A DNA stretch of 64,000 bases from an uncultured Bacteroides sp. (GCA_944321495.1 CALULP010000042.1:56697-120696), one strand, 5' to 3'. Counted from the first letter of the stretch, positions 53,098-62,156 are shown. A program made the numbers and translations. The notes: generated by a model from the letters alone, not told the origin.

Positions 53098-53120
53098 TGT
53101 GCAAGAACCTCTTGCACAAA
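53098..53120. repeat. Perfect inverted repeat TTGTGCAAG/CTTGCACAA
   Basis: Two 9-base arms around AACCT. A weaker relative (GCAAAAACCTCCTGCGCAAA) lies 54 bases to the left, so the motif is duplicated. It may be a regulator site or a hairpin 38 bases upstream of the small gene at 53158. No T-run follows. Confidence 0.6.
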
Positions 53121-53157
53121 ATCAGGACATAGCCCAACAGTAGCCTCCGTTTACCGG

Positions 53158-53472
53158 ATGCCGATTGAGATATGGAAAAACTGTTTTGAGCATCACCTGT
53201 GGCAAGAATCAATTGGGATAGAGAGCCTTTTGACAAAGAAAGAGGCTATCAGGTGCAACGGCAGGATTTATTCCGAAGAACACAGACGGAAGTTTGACAT
53301 CAAGAATGATATTTTCAAGGTGGAAAAGAATCCGACCGATAACAATAAATTGGTTCTGACCATAAACAGGCAGCCGATTGGCGAATGGTTCAAAGAACAA
53401 TGGGAGAAATTTCGGCAAGGTTTGCGGCAGTCAGTAGAAGAACCAAGAAAAAGTAGAGGACTCAAGTTATAA
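53158..53472 (+). CDS. Hypothetical 104-residue protein, possible remnant
   Basis: A short, charged protein starting MPIEIWKN. The middle contains GRIYSEEHRRKFDIKNDIF and the end is basic (EEPRKSRGLKL). It looks like the C-terminal end of a longer protein. Relaxase/mobilisation proteins of Bacteroidales can end in a similar basic tail, but I cannot confirm this. No signal peptide or membrane helix. The surrounding DNA is AT-rich with repeats, which fits decayed mobile-element DNA. No clear promoter. Confidence 0.4.
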   Translation: MPIEIWKNCFEHHLWQESIGIESLLTKKEAIRCNGRIYSEEHRRKFDIKNDIFKVEKNPTDNNKLVLTINRQPIGEWFKEQWEKFRQGLRQSVEEPRKSRGLKL

Positions 53473-53593
53473 TTATTTAGGGAATGGACTTACTCAAAAA
53501 TCAAAAGTGCTGCGATGTTATTATCTACACGCAGCACTTTAATTCCTATTTTAGATATCCCAATTAGAAATTATAGATTCATTTTATTCTAGC

Positions 53594-53962
53594 CTATGGT
53601 TTCTTATAAAAAGTACCATCATATCCATCCCAATCTAGAATTCCCTCATCATACCTATAAAGATATGGATTATATCGAAAAAGTATAAAGATTTTAGAAC
53701 CTTTAATTTTCCATAATTTACTAGATACTTTTTCTGAGATTTCTATTTCATATACATCATTACTCAAACGACGATATTTTTGGAAGTATCTACCATCTTC
53801 TTCAATATCTGCATCGTCTTCGTTTTCAACTTCTATATACAAACCTTTTACTTCAGAACTCTCCCACTCTTTATATTCAGGCTCTTGAGCTAGTAATTGC
53901 AAAGGGAACCACAATATAAATAATATGGGTAAGGAACGAATAATATTACTTACAGCTTTCAT
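53594..53962 (-). CDS. Hypothetical exported protein, 122 residues
   Basis: A signal peptide (basic start, hydrophobic SLPILFILWFPLQLLA, cleavage likely after LLA) is followed by an acidic ~95-residue mature domain rich in Asp, Glu, Tyr and Trp (ENEDDADIEEDGRYFQKY, LDWDGYDGTFY). I do not recognise a family. The DNA is clearly more AT-rich than the neighbouring core genes, consistent with recent arrival. It stands alone between the small unknown gene and tRNA-Asp. Confidence 0.55.
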   Translation of the reverse strand: MKAVSNIIRSLPILFILWFPLQLLAQEPEYKEWESSEVKGLYIEVENEDDADIEEDGRYFQKYRRLSNDVYEIEISEKVSSKLWKIKGSKIFILFRYNPYLYRYDEGILDWDGYDGTFYKKP

Positions 53963-54032
53963 TTGTGCACTTATATTAGGGGTGTAAAACCAAGTGTATT
54001 TTTTGTAAGAAGTTGATTCTCAATATTTATCG

Positions 54033-54106
54033 CGGTGCGTACGGGACTCGAACCCGTGACCCCATGCGTGACAGGCATGTATTCTAACCAGCTGAACTAA
54101 CGCACC
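54033..54106 (-). tRNA. tRNA-Asp (GTC)
   Basis: On the minus strand a complete cloverleaf: acceptor GGTGCGT/ACGCACC, D arm with GTTCAGCTGGTTAGAAT, anticodon stem CATGC/GCATG around the loop CTGTCAC (anticodon GTC), T arm ACGGG/CCCGT with TTCGAGT. The discriminator is G. CCA is not encoded. Confidence 0.96.
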
Positions 54107-54232
54107 AATCGAAAAACGGTCTCTTTTTCCCGTTTGCGGGCGCAAAGTTAATACATTTTATTCATTCCGCAATAAGAAACCTCCAAAAAATCTTTTTTTC
54201 GCTACAAGTATTGGGCATAACAGATTTATAGG

Positions 54233-54240
54233 TACTTTTG
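54233..54240 (+). promoter_or_regulatory. Predicted -7 promoter element for the aminotransferase gene
   Basis: TACTTTTG, an exact match, 30 bases before the ATG at 54271. It overlaps an upstream in-frame TTG at 54238, which can therefore not be the start. Confidence 0.65.
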
Positions 54241-54270
54241 TACAGTAATATAAAACCAAACAATATACAA

Positions 54271-55593
54271 ATGAGAAATACACCCATTGAACAAGCTTTG
54301 ATTGATCGGATTATCAAAGAATTTAATATCGAAGACTTCTCACAGGCTACCATTCGCGAAGTAAAGGCCATTGCCGCCCAAGCTGAAGCCACTTCTGGCG
54401 TTGAATTCATCAAAATGGAGATGGGAGTGCCAGGTTTACCTCCCTCCACCATCGGTGTAGAAGCCGAAGTAGAAGCATTGAAGCAAGGTGTAGCCAGCCT
54501 GTACCCTGACATCAACGGGCTTCCGGCGCTAAAACAGGAAGCATCCCGTTTCGTCAAGGCATTCATCAACATAGAAATATCTCCCGAAGGGTGCGTGCCA
54601 GTAACGGGTTCCATGCAAGGTACGTTCGCTTCTTTCCTAACCAGTTGCCAATGTGACGAACGGAAAGACACAGTGTTATTCATCGACCCGGGATTTCCCG
54701 TGCAAAAACAGCAACTTGTTGTCATGGGGTATAAATACGAAACATTTGACGTATATGATTACCGAGGGACAGAAAAACTGAAAATGAAGCTGGAAAGTTA
54801 CCTGAAAAAGGGAAACATCGCCGCCATTATCTATTCCAACCCCAACAATCCCAGTTGGATGTGCCTACAGGAAGATGAATTGCGTATTATTGGAGAACTG
54901 GCCACGCAATATGACACTATTGTTCTGGAAGACCTGGCCTATTTCGCCATGGATTTCCGCAAAGAGCTTGGTAACCCCTTCACGCCTCCTTTCCAAAACA
55001 GTGTGGCCCACTTTGCAAAATATTATGTGCTGCTCATCTCTGGCTCGAAAGCCTTCAGCTATGCAGGACAACGCATCGGGGTAAGCTGCATATCGGATGC
55101 ATTATACCATCGCACTTATCTCGGCCTGACAAAACGCTACGGGAAAGGTATAACTTTCGGTACGGCTTTCATCCACCGAATACTATATGCCCTCTCATCG
55201 GGTACCAGTCATTCTGCGCAATACGCCTTGGCGGCCATGCTCAAAGCCGCCAGCGACGGCACTTACCATTTCTTGGACGAAGTAAAAGTATATGGCGAAC
55301 GCGCACGACGCCTGAAGGACATCTTCCTACGGCATGGTTTCTTCCTGACGTATGACAAAGACCTAAACGAACCTGTGGCAGATGGTTTTTACTTCACCAT
55401 CGGATATCCGGGCATGACCAGTGGAGAACTCGCAAAAGAACTGATGTATTACGGTGTAAGCGCCATCTCGCTCGACACCACGGGAAGCAACCGCCAAGGG
55501 CTGAGAGCATGCACCTCGTTCATCCAAGACCACCAGTATGCCCAACTCGAAGAACGAATGACACAATTCGAGATCAACCACACGCGTAAATAA
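54271..55593 (+). CDS. Class I/II pyridoxal-phosphate aminotransferase
   Basis: About 440 residues, cytoplasmic, fold type I. Marks: YSNPNNPSWMC (the NPNNP substrate/cofactor loop), LEDLAYFAMD (Asp for the pyridine nitrogen), SGSKAFSYAGQRIG with the Schiff-base Lys, and a terminal SRGLRACTSF-like GLRACTSF with the carboxylate-binding Arg. N-terminal PGLPPSTIG and LYPDINGLPALKQEA are as in the family. The exact amino donor cannot be assigned; aspartate, aromatic or alanine-type transaminases are all possible. Starts at MRNTPIEQAL just after its promoter. Confidence 0.92.
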   Translation: MRNTPIEQALIDRIIKEFNIEDFSQATIREVKAIAAQAEATSGVEFIKMEMGVPGLPPSTIGVEAEVEALKQGVASLYPDINGLPALKQEASRFVKAFINIEISPEGCVPVTGSMQGTFASFLTSCQCDERKDTVLFIDPGFPVQKQQLVVMGYKYETFDVYDYRGTEKLKMKLESYLKKGNIAAIIYSNPNNPSWMCLQEDELRIIGELATQYDTIVLEDLAYFAMDFRKELGNPFTPPFQNSVAHFAKYYVLLISGSKAFSYAGQRIGVSCISDALYHRTYLGLTKRYGKGITFGTAFIHRILYALSSGTSHSAQYALAAMLKAASDGTYHFLDEVKVYGERARRLKDIFLRHGFFLTYDKDLNEPVADGFYFTIGYPGMTSGELAKELMYYGVSAISLDTTGSNRQGLRACTSFIQDHQYAQLEERMTQFEINHTRK

Positions 55594-55651
55594 TCCCGAA
55601 CAGGAACATGCAATATTTTTTGTTTTATGGGGTTATTTCCAGATAAATTTA

Positions 55652-55659
55652 TAACTTTG
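55652..55659 (+). promoter_or_regulatory. Predicted -7 promoter element for the winged-helix gene
   Basis: TAACTTTG followed by C, exact match, about 95 bases before the ATG at 55754. Confidence 0.6.
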
Positions 55660-55753
55660 CGCCGTGAAACAAAGACAACATGCCCAGACACTCTCCAAAA
55701 CGGAGAAATGCGAAGCACGGATGTCTGTATGTTTAACTTAAAAGCAAAGAAAA

Positions 55754-55954
55754 ATGTTAAAAGAAAAAGCAGGTGAAACAGCCGGCAAAATTTGGAATGC
55801 CTTAAACGGCACCGAAGGTATGCCCGCCAAACAGCTGAAGAAAGCCACCAAACTGGTGGACAAAGATTTGTACTTAGGCCTCGGATGGTTGTTGAGAGAA
55901 GACAAAATCAACGCGGAAGAAGTAGAAGGCGATTGGTTCATCTCCCTGAAGTAA
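55754..55954 (+). CDS. Small winged-helix domain protein (DUF2582-like)
   Basis: A 66-residue protein that is one winged helix-turn-helix: GETAGKIWNALN, MPAKQLKKATKLVDKDLYLGLGWLLREDKI, then a wing with EVEGDWFISLK. This is the Bacteroidota/archaeal small wHTH family of unknown role. No signal peptide. Single gene with its own promoter and a strong terminator. Confidence 0.88.
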   Translation: MLKEKAGETAGKIWNALNGTEGMPAKQLKKATKLVDKDLYLGLGWLLREDKINAEEVEGDWFISLK

Positions 55955-55981
55955 ACCACAGAGAGGTGGAAAAGAAACCAT

Positions 55982-56027
55982 AAAAAACGTGTTGGTACAC
56001 ACCCTGTGTTACCAACACGTTTTTTTA
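55982..56027 (+). terminator. Rho-independent terminator
   Basis: AAAACGTGTTGGTA pairs with TACCAACACGTTTT, with a further short ACAC/GTGT pairing inside, and TTTTTTT follows. Confidence 0.9.
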
Positions 56028-56043
56028 TATGTACCCTTTTTCG

Positions 56044-56051
56044 TACCTTTG
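56044..56051 (+). promoter_or_regulatory. Predicted -7 promoter element for lepA
   Basis: TACCTTTG followed by CA, 40 bases before the ATG at 56092. Confidence 0.65.
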
Positions 56052-56091
56052 CAAAGGCAATACGCCATTAAAGCTTATCAACCAACATAAT

Positions 56092-57873
56092 ATGAAGAAT
56101 ATACGCAACTTTTGCATCATAGCCCACATCGACCATGGTAAGTCAACTTTGGCCGACCGGTTGCTTGAATTCACCAATACCATACAAATCACCGAAGGGC
56201 AAATGCTTGACGACATGGACCTTGAACGAGAGCGAGGCATCACCATCAAAAGCCATGCTATACAGATGGAGTATGCTTACAAAGGTGAAAAATACACACT
56301 CAATCTCATTGACACACCGGGGCACGTGGATTTCTCGTACGAAGTATCACGCTCCATAGCCGCATGTGAGGGAGCACTACTTGTGGTAGATGCAACTCAA
56401 GGCGTACAAGCACAAACGATCTCCAACCTCTATATGGCATTGGAGCACGACCTGGAAATAATCCCTGTCATAAACAAATGCGACATGCCCAGTGCCATGC
56501 CCGAAGAAGTAGAGGACGAGATTGTCGACCTCTTGGGATGCAAGCGCGAGGAAATCATCCGCGCATCCGGAAAAACAGGTATGGGCGTAGAGCAAATACT
56601 GGAAGCTGTAGTAGAACGTATACCCCACCCTACAGGTGATGAAAACGCACCTTTACAAGCACTCATTTTCGATAGTGTATTCAATTCCTTCCGAGGCATC
56701 ATTGCTTATTTCAAAATTGAAAATGGCGTAATACACAAGGGAGATAAAGTTAAGTTCTTCAATACGGGGAAAGAATATGATGCTGATGAAATTGGCGTGC
56801 TCAAAATGGATCTCGTTCCCCGACCCGAACTGCGTACAGGAGACGTAGGCTATATCATATCTGGCATCAAGACTTCAAGCGAAGTAAAGGTTGGTGACAC
56901 CATCACCCATATTGCGCGTCCGTGCGAGCAAGCCATTGCCGGCTTCGAGGAGGTGAAGCCTATGGTGTTTGCAGGTGTATACCCGATTGAAGCAGAAGAT
57001 TTTGAAGACCTGCGTTCCTCGCTTGAAAAGCTTCAGCTTAACGATGCTTCGCTCACCTTCCAACCCGAAAGTTCACTCGCGTTAGGATTCGGCTTCCGGT
57101 GCGGTTTTTTGGGATTGTTGCACATGGAGATTGTACAGGAACGACTCGACCGGGAATTCAACATGAACGTCATCACCACAGTACCCAATGTATCATACCT
57201 AGTGTACGACAAGCAAGGGCACGTCACCGAAGTGCATAACCCGGGTTCGATGCCCGACCCCACCCTCATCGACCACATTGAAGAACCTTATATACGAGCT
57301 TCCGTCATTACTGCCACAACATACATAGGGCCCATCATGACACTATGCTTGGGTAAACGGGGTGAATTGGTGAAACAAGAATACATTTCAGGAAACCGTG
57401 TGGAAATATACTACGACCTCCCCTTAGGAGAAATCGTCATAGATTTTTACGATAAACTCAAAAGCATCTCGAAAGGCTATGCCTCATTTGATTACCACCC
57501 CAACGGATTCCGTCCTTCAAAACTTATCAAATTAGACATCTTGCTCAACGGGGAACCGGTTGATGCACTCAGCACTCTCACCCACCAAGACAATGCCTAT
57601 GAGTTAGGAAGACGTATGTGCGAGAAGTTAAAGGAACTCATTCCCCGCCAACAATTCGAAATAGCTATCCAAGCCGCTATCGGCGCGAAAATCATCGCAC
57701 GCGAAACTATCAAAGCCGTGCGCAAGGATGTAACCGCCAAGTGCTACGGAGGTGATGTCAGCCGTAAGCGCAAACTACTTGAAAAGCAAAAGCGCGGCAA
57801 GAAGCGCATGAAGCAGATAGGAAATGTGGAAGTACCCCAAAAGGCCTTCCTTGCTGTGTTAAAATTGGATTGA
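56092..57873 (+). CDS. lepA: Elongation factor 4 (LepA GTPase)
   Basis: A 593-residue ribosome-associated GTPase. G motifs: [13 protein letters not shown] (G1), [10 protein letters not shown] (G2), DTPGHVDF (G3), NKCDMPSA (G4) and ASGKTGMG (G5). EF4-specific C-terminal domain with [27 protein letters not shown] and [27 protein letters not shown] ending. The upstream in-frame extension (21 codons) lacks family sequence and covers the promoter, so ATG at 56092 is the start. LepA affects translation under stress. Confidence 0.97.
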   Translation: MKNIRNFCIIAHIDHGKSTLADRLLEFTNTIQITEGQMLDDMDLERERGITIKSHAIQMEYAYKGEKYTLNLIDTPGHVDFSYEVSRSIAACEGALLVVDATQGVQAQTISNLYMALEHDLEIIPVINKCDMPSAMPEEVEDEIVDLLGCKREEIIRASGKTGMGVEQILEAVVERIPHPTGDENAPLQALIFDSVFNSFRGIIAYFKIENGVIHKGDKVKFFNTGKEYDADEIGVLKMDLVPRPELRTGDVGYIISGIKTSSEVKVGDTITHIARPCEQAIAGFEEVKPMVFAGVYPIEAEDFEDLRSSLEKLQLNDASLTFQPESSLALGFGFRCGFLGLLHMEIVQERLDREFNMNVITTVPNVSYLVYDKQGHVTEVHNPGSMPDPTLIDHIEEPYIRASVITATTYIGPIMTLCLGKRGELVKQEYISGNRVEIYYDLPLGEIVIDFYDKLKSISKGYASFDYHPNGFRPSKLIKLDILLNGEPVDALSTLTHQDNAYELGRRMCEKLKELIPRQQFEIAIQAAIGAKIIARETIKAVRKDVTAKCYGGDVSRKRKLLEKQKRGKKRMKQIGNVEVPQKAFLAVLKLD

Positions 57874-57917
57874 CCCCCTCATTTTCCATGAGGAATACGG
57901 AAACGAAATGCCCGCCT

Positions 57918-58772
57918 TTACTCGGTGAGCACCTCGTTTCCGTCTTCAGTAATCAGAATCATACTTTCCCATTGGGCAGAGGGAAGCCCGTCATCGGTAC
58001 ACACCGTCCACCCGTCAGCCTCATCTACAAACACCTCATAACGCCCCATGTTTATCATTGGCTCAATAGTAAAGGTCATGCCTGGCACAATAAGCATGCC
58101 CGTACCCCGGCGTCCAAAATGCTCCACATCGGGTTCTTCATGGAATTTGATTCCACATCCATGCCCACATAAATCGCGCACCACACTATACCCATTCTTC
58201 TCAGCATGTTCTTGTATGGCTGCCCCCACGTCACCAAGACGTGCCCAAGGTTTTGCAAAGCGAACGCCTATGTCTCGACATTCACGCGTCACTTCCACGA
58301 GACGACGCATCTCAGGACTCACATTGCCAATGAGGAACATACGCGAGGCGTCGGCAAAATATCCCTTGTAAATGGTAGAAACGTCCACATTGATGATATC
58401 CCCATCTTTAAGTTTTTCGTTAGGACTGGGGATACCATGACACACCACGTCGTTGATACTGGTGCACACGCTTTTAGGAAAACCCTCGTAAAGGAAAGGG
58501 GCAGGAATGGCATCGTGATCAGTAGTAAAAGCATATACCAAATGGTCGATATCGGCCGTGCTCATTCCTTCTTGGATATTTTGGGCCACATAGTCAAGCA
58601 AAGCAGTGTTAATGGCACACGCTTCGCGTATACCATCTATCTGCTGAGGAGTACGCAACACCGAACGCGGGGGCAATTTTACACCCTCACGCTTAAAGTA
58701 CTGCACTTGTTGTTCTATTTCATTAGAGTACATTTTCGGGGTGTACCTGCCCACATTATGAAATCTTTTCAT
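57918..58772 (-). CDS. map: Type I methionine aminopeptidase
   Basis: A 284-residue cytoplasmic metalloenzyme that removes the initiator Met. Metal and active-site marks: NDVVCHGIPSP (His), DGDIINVDVSTIYKGYFADASRMF (two metal Asp), LCGHGCGIKFHEEP (metal His and His), MTFTIEPM (Glu) and SAQWESMI (Glu). Slightly longer than the ~260-residue norm because of an N-terminal ~30-residue extension (MKRFHNVGRYTPKMYSNE). A start at MYSNEIEQ is an alternative. A 10-base inverted repeat (ACGGAAACGA/TCGTTTCCGT) spans its stop codon and may act as a weak terminator between it and lepA. Confidence 0.96.
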   Translation of the reverse strand: MKRFHNVGRYTPKMYSNEIEQQVQYFKREGVKLPPRSVLRTPQQIDGIREACAINTALLDYVAQNIQEGMSTADIDHLVYAFTTDHDAIPAPFLYEGFPKSVCTSINDVVCHGIPSPNEKLKDGDIINVDVSTIYKGYFADASRMFLIGNVSPEMRRLVEVTRECRDIGVRFAKPWARLGDVGAAIQEHAEKNGYSVVRDLCGHGCGIKFHEEPDVEHFGRRGTGMLIVPGMTFTIEPMINMGRYEVFVDEADGWTVCTDDGLPSAQWESMILITEDGNEVLTE

Positions 58773-58803
58773 TGTGCGTATAAATAAGGGAATTAACCGT
58801 GCA

Positions 58804-58811
58804 CAAAGATA
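58804..58811 (-). promoter_or_regulatory. Predicted -7 promoter element for map
   Basis: On the minus strand TATCTTTG followed by TG, 31 bases before the map ATG. Confidence 0.55.
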
Positions 58812-58823
58812 GGAATTTATTCG

Positions 58824-60227
58824 TTAGAAAGACAGGTATGACCGGGCGTTATTATACGCAATGTCCTCCACCATCTGCCCTAAGCGTGGAAGCCAGGAAG
58901 CGGGCAGTTCGCCTTTCTCCACATCTTCTCCCAAAAGATTACACAAGATGCGCCTAAAGTACTCGTGCCGAGGATAGGACAAGAACGAGCGCGAATCGGT
59001 AAGCATACCCACAAACCTACTGAGTAATCCCTGCATGGAAAGCACGTTGAGCTGACGCTCAATTCCGTCTTTCTGGTCGAGGAACCACCAGGCAGCGCCA
59101 TACTGCATCTTACCCGGCACGCTTCCATCCTGAAAATTTCCCAGCATGGCGGCCACCATGGTACTTGCCGAAGGATTAAGGTTATACACAATGGTCTTTG
59201 CCAAATGCCCCCTGCGGTCGAGAGTGTCAAAAAAATCAGACATTTCACGAGCAGTGTGCCACTCACCTATCGAATCGCACCCAGCATCGGGGCCATAGCT
59301 TTGATACATCTGCGTGCGGTTATTACGCAAGGCACCGAAGTGGTATTGCTGTGTCCATCCCCGCTCCCAATCCATTTCAGCTAGTTCCACGAGCATAGCC
59401 GATTTGAACTTACCCACTTCTTCCTGCGTAAGGGCGGTACCGTCAAAAGCTTTGAGAAAGATACGGCGCACCTCGCTATCGGTGTAGGCATCAGCATAAA
59501 AACAGTCAATCCCATGGTCGGACAAACGGCATCCTTGCTCATGAAAGAATTGATGTCTGACGCGCAAAGCCTTGAGTAGGTCATCGTAGGTATTGATGGG
59601 CATCTCACTTGCCGTGACCAATTTGTCGATGTAAGAGCGGAAAGCCCGCACATCTTCTATCGCCATCACCTTGTCTGGACGCCAAGCAGGTAACATTTTT
59701 ATTTCAAATCCACTTTCACGAGTACGTATATGGTGTTCAAGGGTGTCCCCGGGGTCATCTGTGGTACATACAGCCTCCACATGGTACCTCCTCATAAGGC
59801 CACGCGCAGTGTAAGCAGGTTGGCGTAAAAGCTCATTGCACGCCTCATAGATGTCACGAGCCGTGTCTGATGTGAGCAGAGTATCGATTCCAAAAGCCGT
59901 CTTCAACTCAAGACATGTCCAGTGAAAGAGAGGATTACGCAAAGTATATGGTACAGTTTCCGCCCATTTTTCAAACTTTTCCCAATCCGTAGCTTGCCCA
60001 GTGATATAATATTCGGGCACACCATTGGCACGCATCGCCCTCCACTTATAATGGTCTCCACCCAGCCAAAGCTCAGTAATGGAACGGAAACGGTAATCAT
60101 TGGCTACCATGCGCGGATCAAGATGGCAATGATAATCAATAATGGGCATTCGCTCGGCATGCCCGTGATACAACTCACGTGCGGCTTCAGAATGAAGCAA
60201 GAAGTTTTCATCTAAAAATATTTCCAT
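58824..60227 (-). CDS. uxaC: Glucuronate isomerase
   Basis: A 467-residue amidohydrolase-superfamily enzyme that converts D-glucuronate to fructuronate and galacturonate to tagaturonate. Marks: IIDYHCHLDPRMVA (metal His), ITELWLGGDHYKWRAMRANG, VCTTDDPGD, GFEIKMLPAWRPDKVMAI, and LTDSRSFLSYPRHEYFRRILCNLLGE near the end. The ATG at 60227 (MEIFLDENF) is preferred; an in-frame TTG three codons upstream overlaps the promoter. Single gene. No kdgK/uxaB partner in the window. Confidence 0.96.
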   Translation of the reverse strand: MEIFLDENFLLHSEAARELYHGHAERMPIIDYHCHLDPRMVANDYRFRSITELWLGGDHYKWRAMRANGVPEYYITGQATDWEKFEKWAETVPYTLRNPLFHWTCLELKTAFGIDTLLTSDTARDIYEACNELLRQPAYTARGLMRRYHVEAVCTTDDPGDTLEHHIRTRESGFEIKMLPAWRPDKVMAIEDVRAFRSYIDKLVTASEMPINTYDDLLKALRVRHQFFHEQGCRLSDHGIDCFYADAYTDSEVRRIFLKAFDGTALTQEEVGKFKSAMLVELAEMDWERGWTQQYHFGALRNNRTQMYQSYGPDAGCDSIGEWHTAREMSDFFDTLDRRGHLAKTIVYNLNPSASTMVAAMLGNFQDGSVPGKMQYGAAWWFLDQKDGIERQLNVLSMQGLLSRFVGMLTDSRSFLSYPRHEYFRRILCNLLGEDVEKGELPASWLPRLGQMVEDIAYNNARSYLSF

Positions 60228-60233
60228 CGCTAT

Positions 60234-60241
60234 CAAAGATA
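60234..60241 (-). promoter_or_regulatory. Predicted -7 element, leaderless-type, for uxaC
   Basis: On the minus strand TATCTTTG ends six bases before the ATG, so the transcript would start at or very near the start codon. Confidence 0.6.
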
Positions 60242-60400
60242 TAATGTGATGTATTATCTAAAAAATGGATTCGTAATATCCAGCCTTATTCCGTTTTTCT
60301 TCCTGTTTAATACAGGCCGTTATCGAACACGGGAATCTTAAACAAAAAAAAGACTTCTTTTTGTCCTTTTCCTCTCTTCACCACTCTCTGCATACAGCCT

Positions 60401-60925
60401 TCACCTCCCAGCTGCACGAAGTATGAAAGTCGTAGCACCAATGGTCACGATTGCCCCATCTTCCAAGCGAACACGATCTTTATCACCCAAGATTTCGTTG
60501 TTCAAGAAAGTGCCTGTCAAACTGAGTGCATCACGCAAGGTATAGCACCTTTCACCTTGCTTATTGCACCGTACATTAATAATGCAATGCCTGCGGTCCA
60601 TGCTCATGTCTGAGGTTTCGATAGGCACATCAACCTGCGTGCCTACAGAGTGCCTTCCAATAACATTATCACCTTCATGAAGAGGTAGCACTTGCTTAAA
60701 ACCAAACACGTTTTCTATCACCGTGATACTCCCCCACTCTTCACGAAAGGCCAGTTCATCTATTTTTTCTCGCTTACGGGAAGCTTGCATTTTAGACTTA
60801 ACCAAACGTATGGCAAATTGCTTACCGCAATGCACGCATTCAAACACCAACGATTGACCTTCTTCATACTTCGTTTCATCGAACGTCAAATAGTTTTCGC
60901 ACTTAGGGCAACGAATACGTTTCAT
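60401..60925 (-). CDS. FHA-domain protein with N-terminal zinc ribbon
   Basis: A 174-residue protein. The N-terminus has two CxxC pairs (RCPKCENY and FECVHCGKQ), a zinc ribbon of the MJ0042 type. After a Lys/Arg linker comes an FHA domain (about 85-170): NVIGRHSVG, MSMDRRHCIINV and GTFLNNEILGD (with the Ser/Arg and Asn residues that contact phosphothreonine). FHA domains bind phosphothreonine. No kinase is near. A possible non-canonical -7 (TACTTTTA) lies just upstream. The HU/SPOR gene is 51 bases upstream on the same strand; both may share a transcript. Confidence 0.88.
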   Translation of the reverse strand: MKRIRCPKCENYLTFDETKYEEGQSLVFECVHCGKQFAIRLVKSKMQASRKREKIDELAFREEWGSITVIENVFGFKQVLPLHEGDNVIGRHSVGTQVDVPIETSDMSMDRRHCIINVRCNKQGERCYTLRDALSLTGTFLNNEILGDKDRVRLEDGAIVTIGATTFILRAAGR

Positions 60926-60976
60926 GAGATAAAAGTATTATTAAGTGTCGTCTAAAATATATTTATGACATCGCCA

Positions 60977-62089
60977 TTAAAGTTCCCGTTTCAACACCCA
61001 CGCATCTTTATAAGTACCGGCCTCACGCAGAGTTCCTATGTATCGGTAAGCTTCGGCTTCGGTAGTGCATGACTCTATGCATACGCGTTTCTTCCCATCG
61101 GCTATAATGGCACAAGCATTGGTATATCCTTCGTCCACGAGACGACTTGCCATCTGACGGGCATCGGTCTCGGTAGACATGCTCGCCACAATGACATGGT
61201 AATGTTTGAAAGATGCAGGTGCGCTTGATAATGATGCAGACAACGCAGCCTTGTCCGCTATGACGACTTGATGCGTTTCCTGGGCAGGTTTCACCTGAAC
61301 GGCTTCTGTCACTTTTCCACCTTTCTCAGATGCTTGGAACACTTCTTTGCAAACAGATGCTCCGTTCACAGGATCCGAAGAACTTTTCACCCGTATGGGG
61401 GTAATGGCTAACGACTGTTGCTCGAATTGCTTAAAAATGTCTTCGGGAAGTAAGCGAGCATAGTTACCATTCATCACTTCAGTGTTTTCAATTGGTGTGG
61501 GCAGGAAAAAGAACAGAGCTACCATTGCTACCATAAGCATGATTTGCAATGTACGTGCAGAACGCAACTTGAAACGCGCCATCCATCTTCCGGATGAACG
61601 TACTCCTGAAATAGGCACAACTGGTACCACCGTGCGCGCAAGCTTAGTACGTACTTCTTCCAACGCTTTCAACTCAAACATCTCAAAGCTACTTAAACCA
61701 TATAGAGCGGGAGCCTCCAGACAATTGTCAAAAGGAATAAAGCTATACACACCCCGTAAGGAGCAACGCAACTCACCGATGTGCCCCACTACCACCTTTC
61801 CAGTTTCGTGCAGAGCAACAAAAAGCTGTTCTACATCGCGTTCCAACGACTTCAATGCCTGAACAAAGCCAATGCCCTCCACAAGCATGTACGACTGCAC
61901 CAACAAGCCGTCGTTTATCTTCAAGCTGGGATTGAAAGCAACGATGCGCGTAGGAGGAAGGAAACGGCTTTCAGCCTCAATCCTCCGCGCAGGAGTATAA
62001 TGCGCAATGAATCCCCCTAGACCAGGCACGATAACACAATCATTCTCCCCTAATAACCATTCTATATGTCGAGCCAAATTTTCAATCAT
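60977..62089 (-). CDS. HU-CCDC81-like and SPOR domain protein
   Basis: A 370-residue protein. The N-terminal ~150 residues form the Bacteroidota HU-like tandem domain (IEWLLGENDCVIVPGLGGFIAHYTPARR, then SLKINDGLLVQSYMLVEGIGFVQAL). One membrane helix follows (about residues 182-198, LQIMLMVAMVALFFFLP). The C-terminus is a SPOR domain (about 295-370, YHVIVASMSTETDARQMASRL, CIESCTTEAEAYRYIGTLRE), which binds denuded peptidoglycan strands at the septum. So one end faces the cytoplasm and the other the periplasm. A role in cell division or nucleoid-envelope contact is inferred only from these domains. Confidence 0.9.
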   Translation of the reverse strand: MIENLARHIEWLLGENDCVIVPGLGGFIAHYTPARRIEAESRFLPPTRIVAFNPSLKINDGLLVQSYMLVEGIGFVQALKSLERDVEQLFVALHETGKVVVGHIGELRCSLRGVYSFIPFDNCLEAPALYGLSSFEMFELKALEEVRTKLARTVVPVVPISGVRSSGRWMARFKLRSARTLQIMLMVAMVALFFFLPTPIENTEVMNGNYARLLPEDIFKQFEQQSLAITPIRVKSSSDPVNGASVCKEVFQASEKGGKVTEAVQVKPAQETHQVVIADKAALSASLSSAPASFKHYHVIVASMSTETDARQMASRLVDEGYTNACAIIADGKKRVCIESCTTEAEAYRYIGTLREAGTYKDAWVLKREL

Positions 62090-62093
62090 GCGG

Positions 62094-62101
62094 CAAAAGT
62101 A
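62094..62101 (-). promoter_or_regulatory. Predicted -7 element, leaderless-type, for the HU/SPOR gene
   Basis: On the minus strand TACTTTTG ends four bases before the ATG at 62089. Confidence 0.6.
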
Positions 62102-62156
62102 ACAGAAATATTCTTAATATGCCAACTCGCAGGATGTTTTTTTCCACCTTTTGCCA

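Larger units (their letters stand above)
52614..53157. other. AT-rich intergenic region left of the unknown 104-residue gene
   Basis: Contains the steroid-operon promoter, the three-copy 22-bp array and a strong inverted repeat. Short open frames on both strands have no recognisable content. Confidence 0.6.

Noticed and set aside
53158-53472. Firm assignment of the 104-residue gene as a relaxase
   Set aside because: Only a vague similarity of the basic tail. No catalytic motif is present, so it was left as hypothetical.
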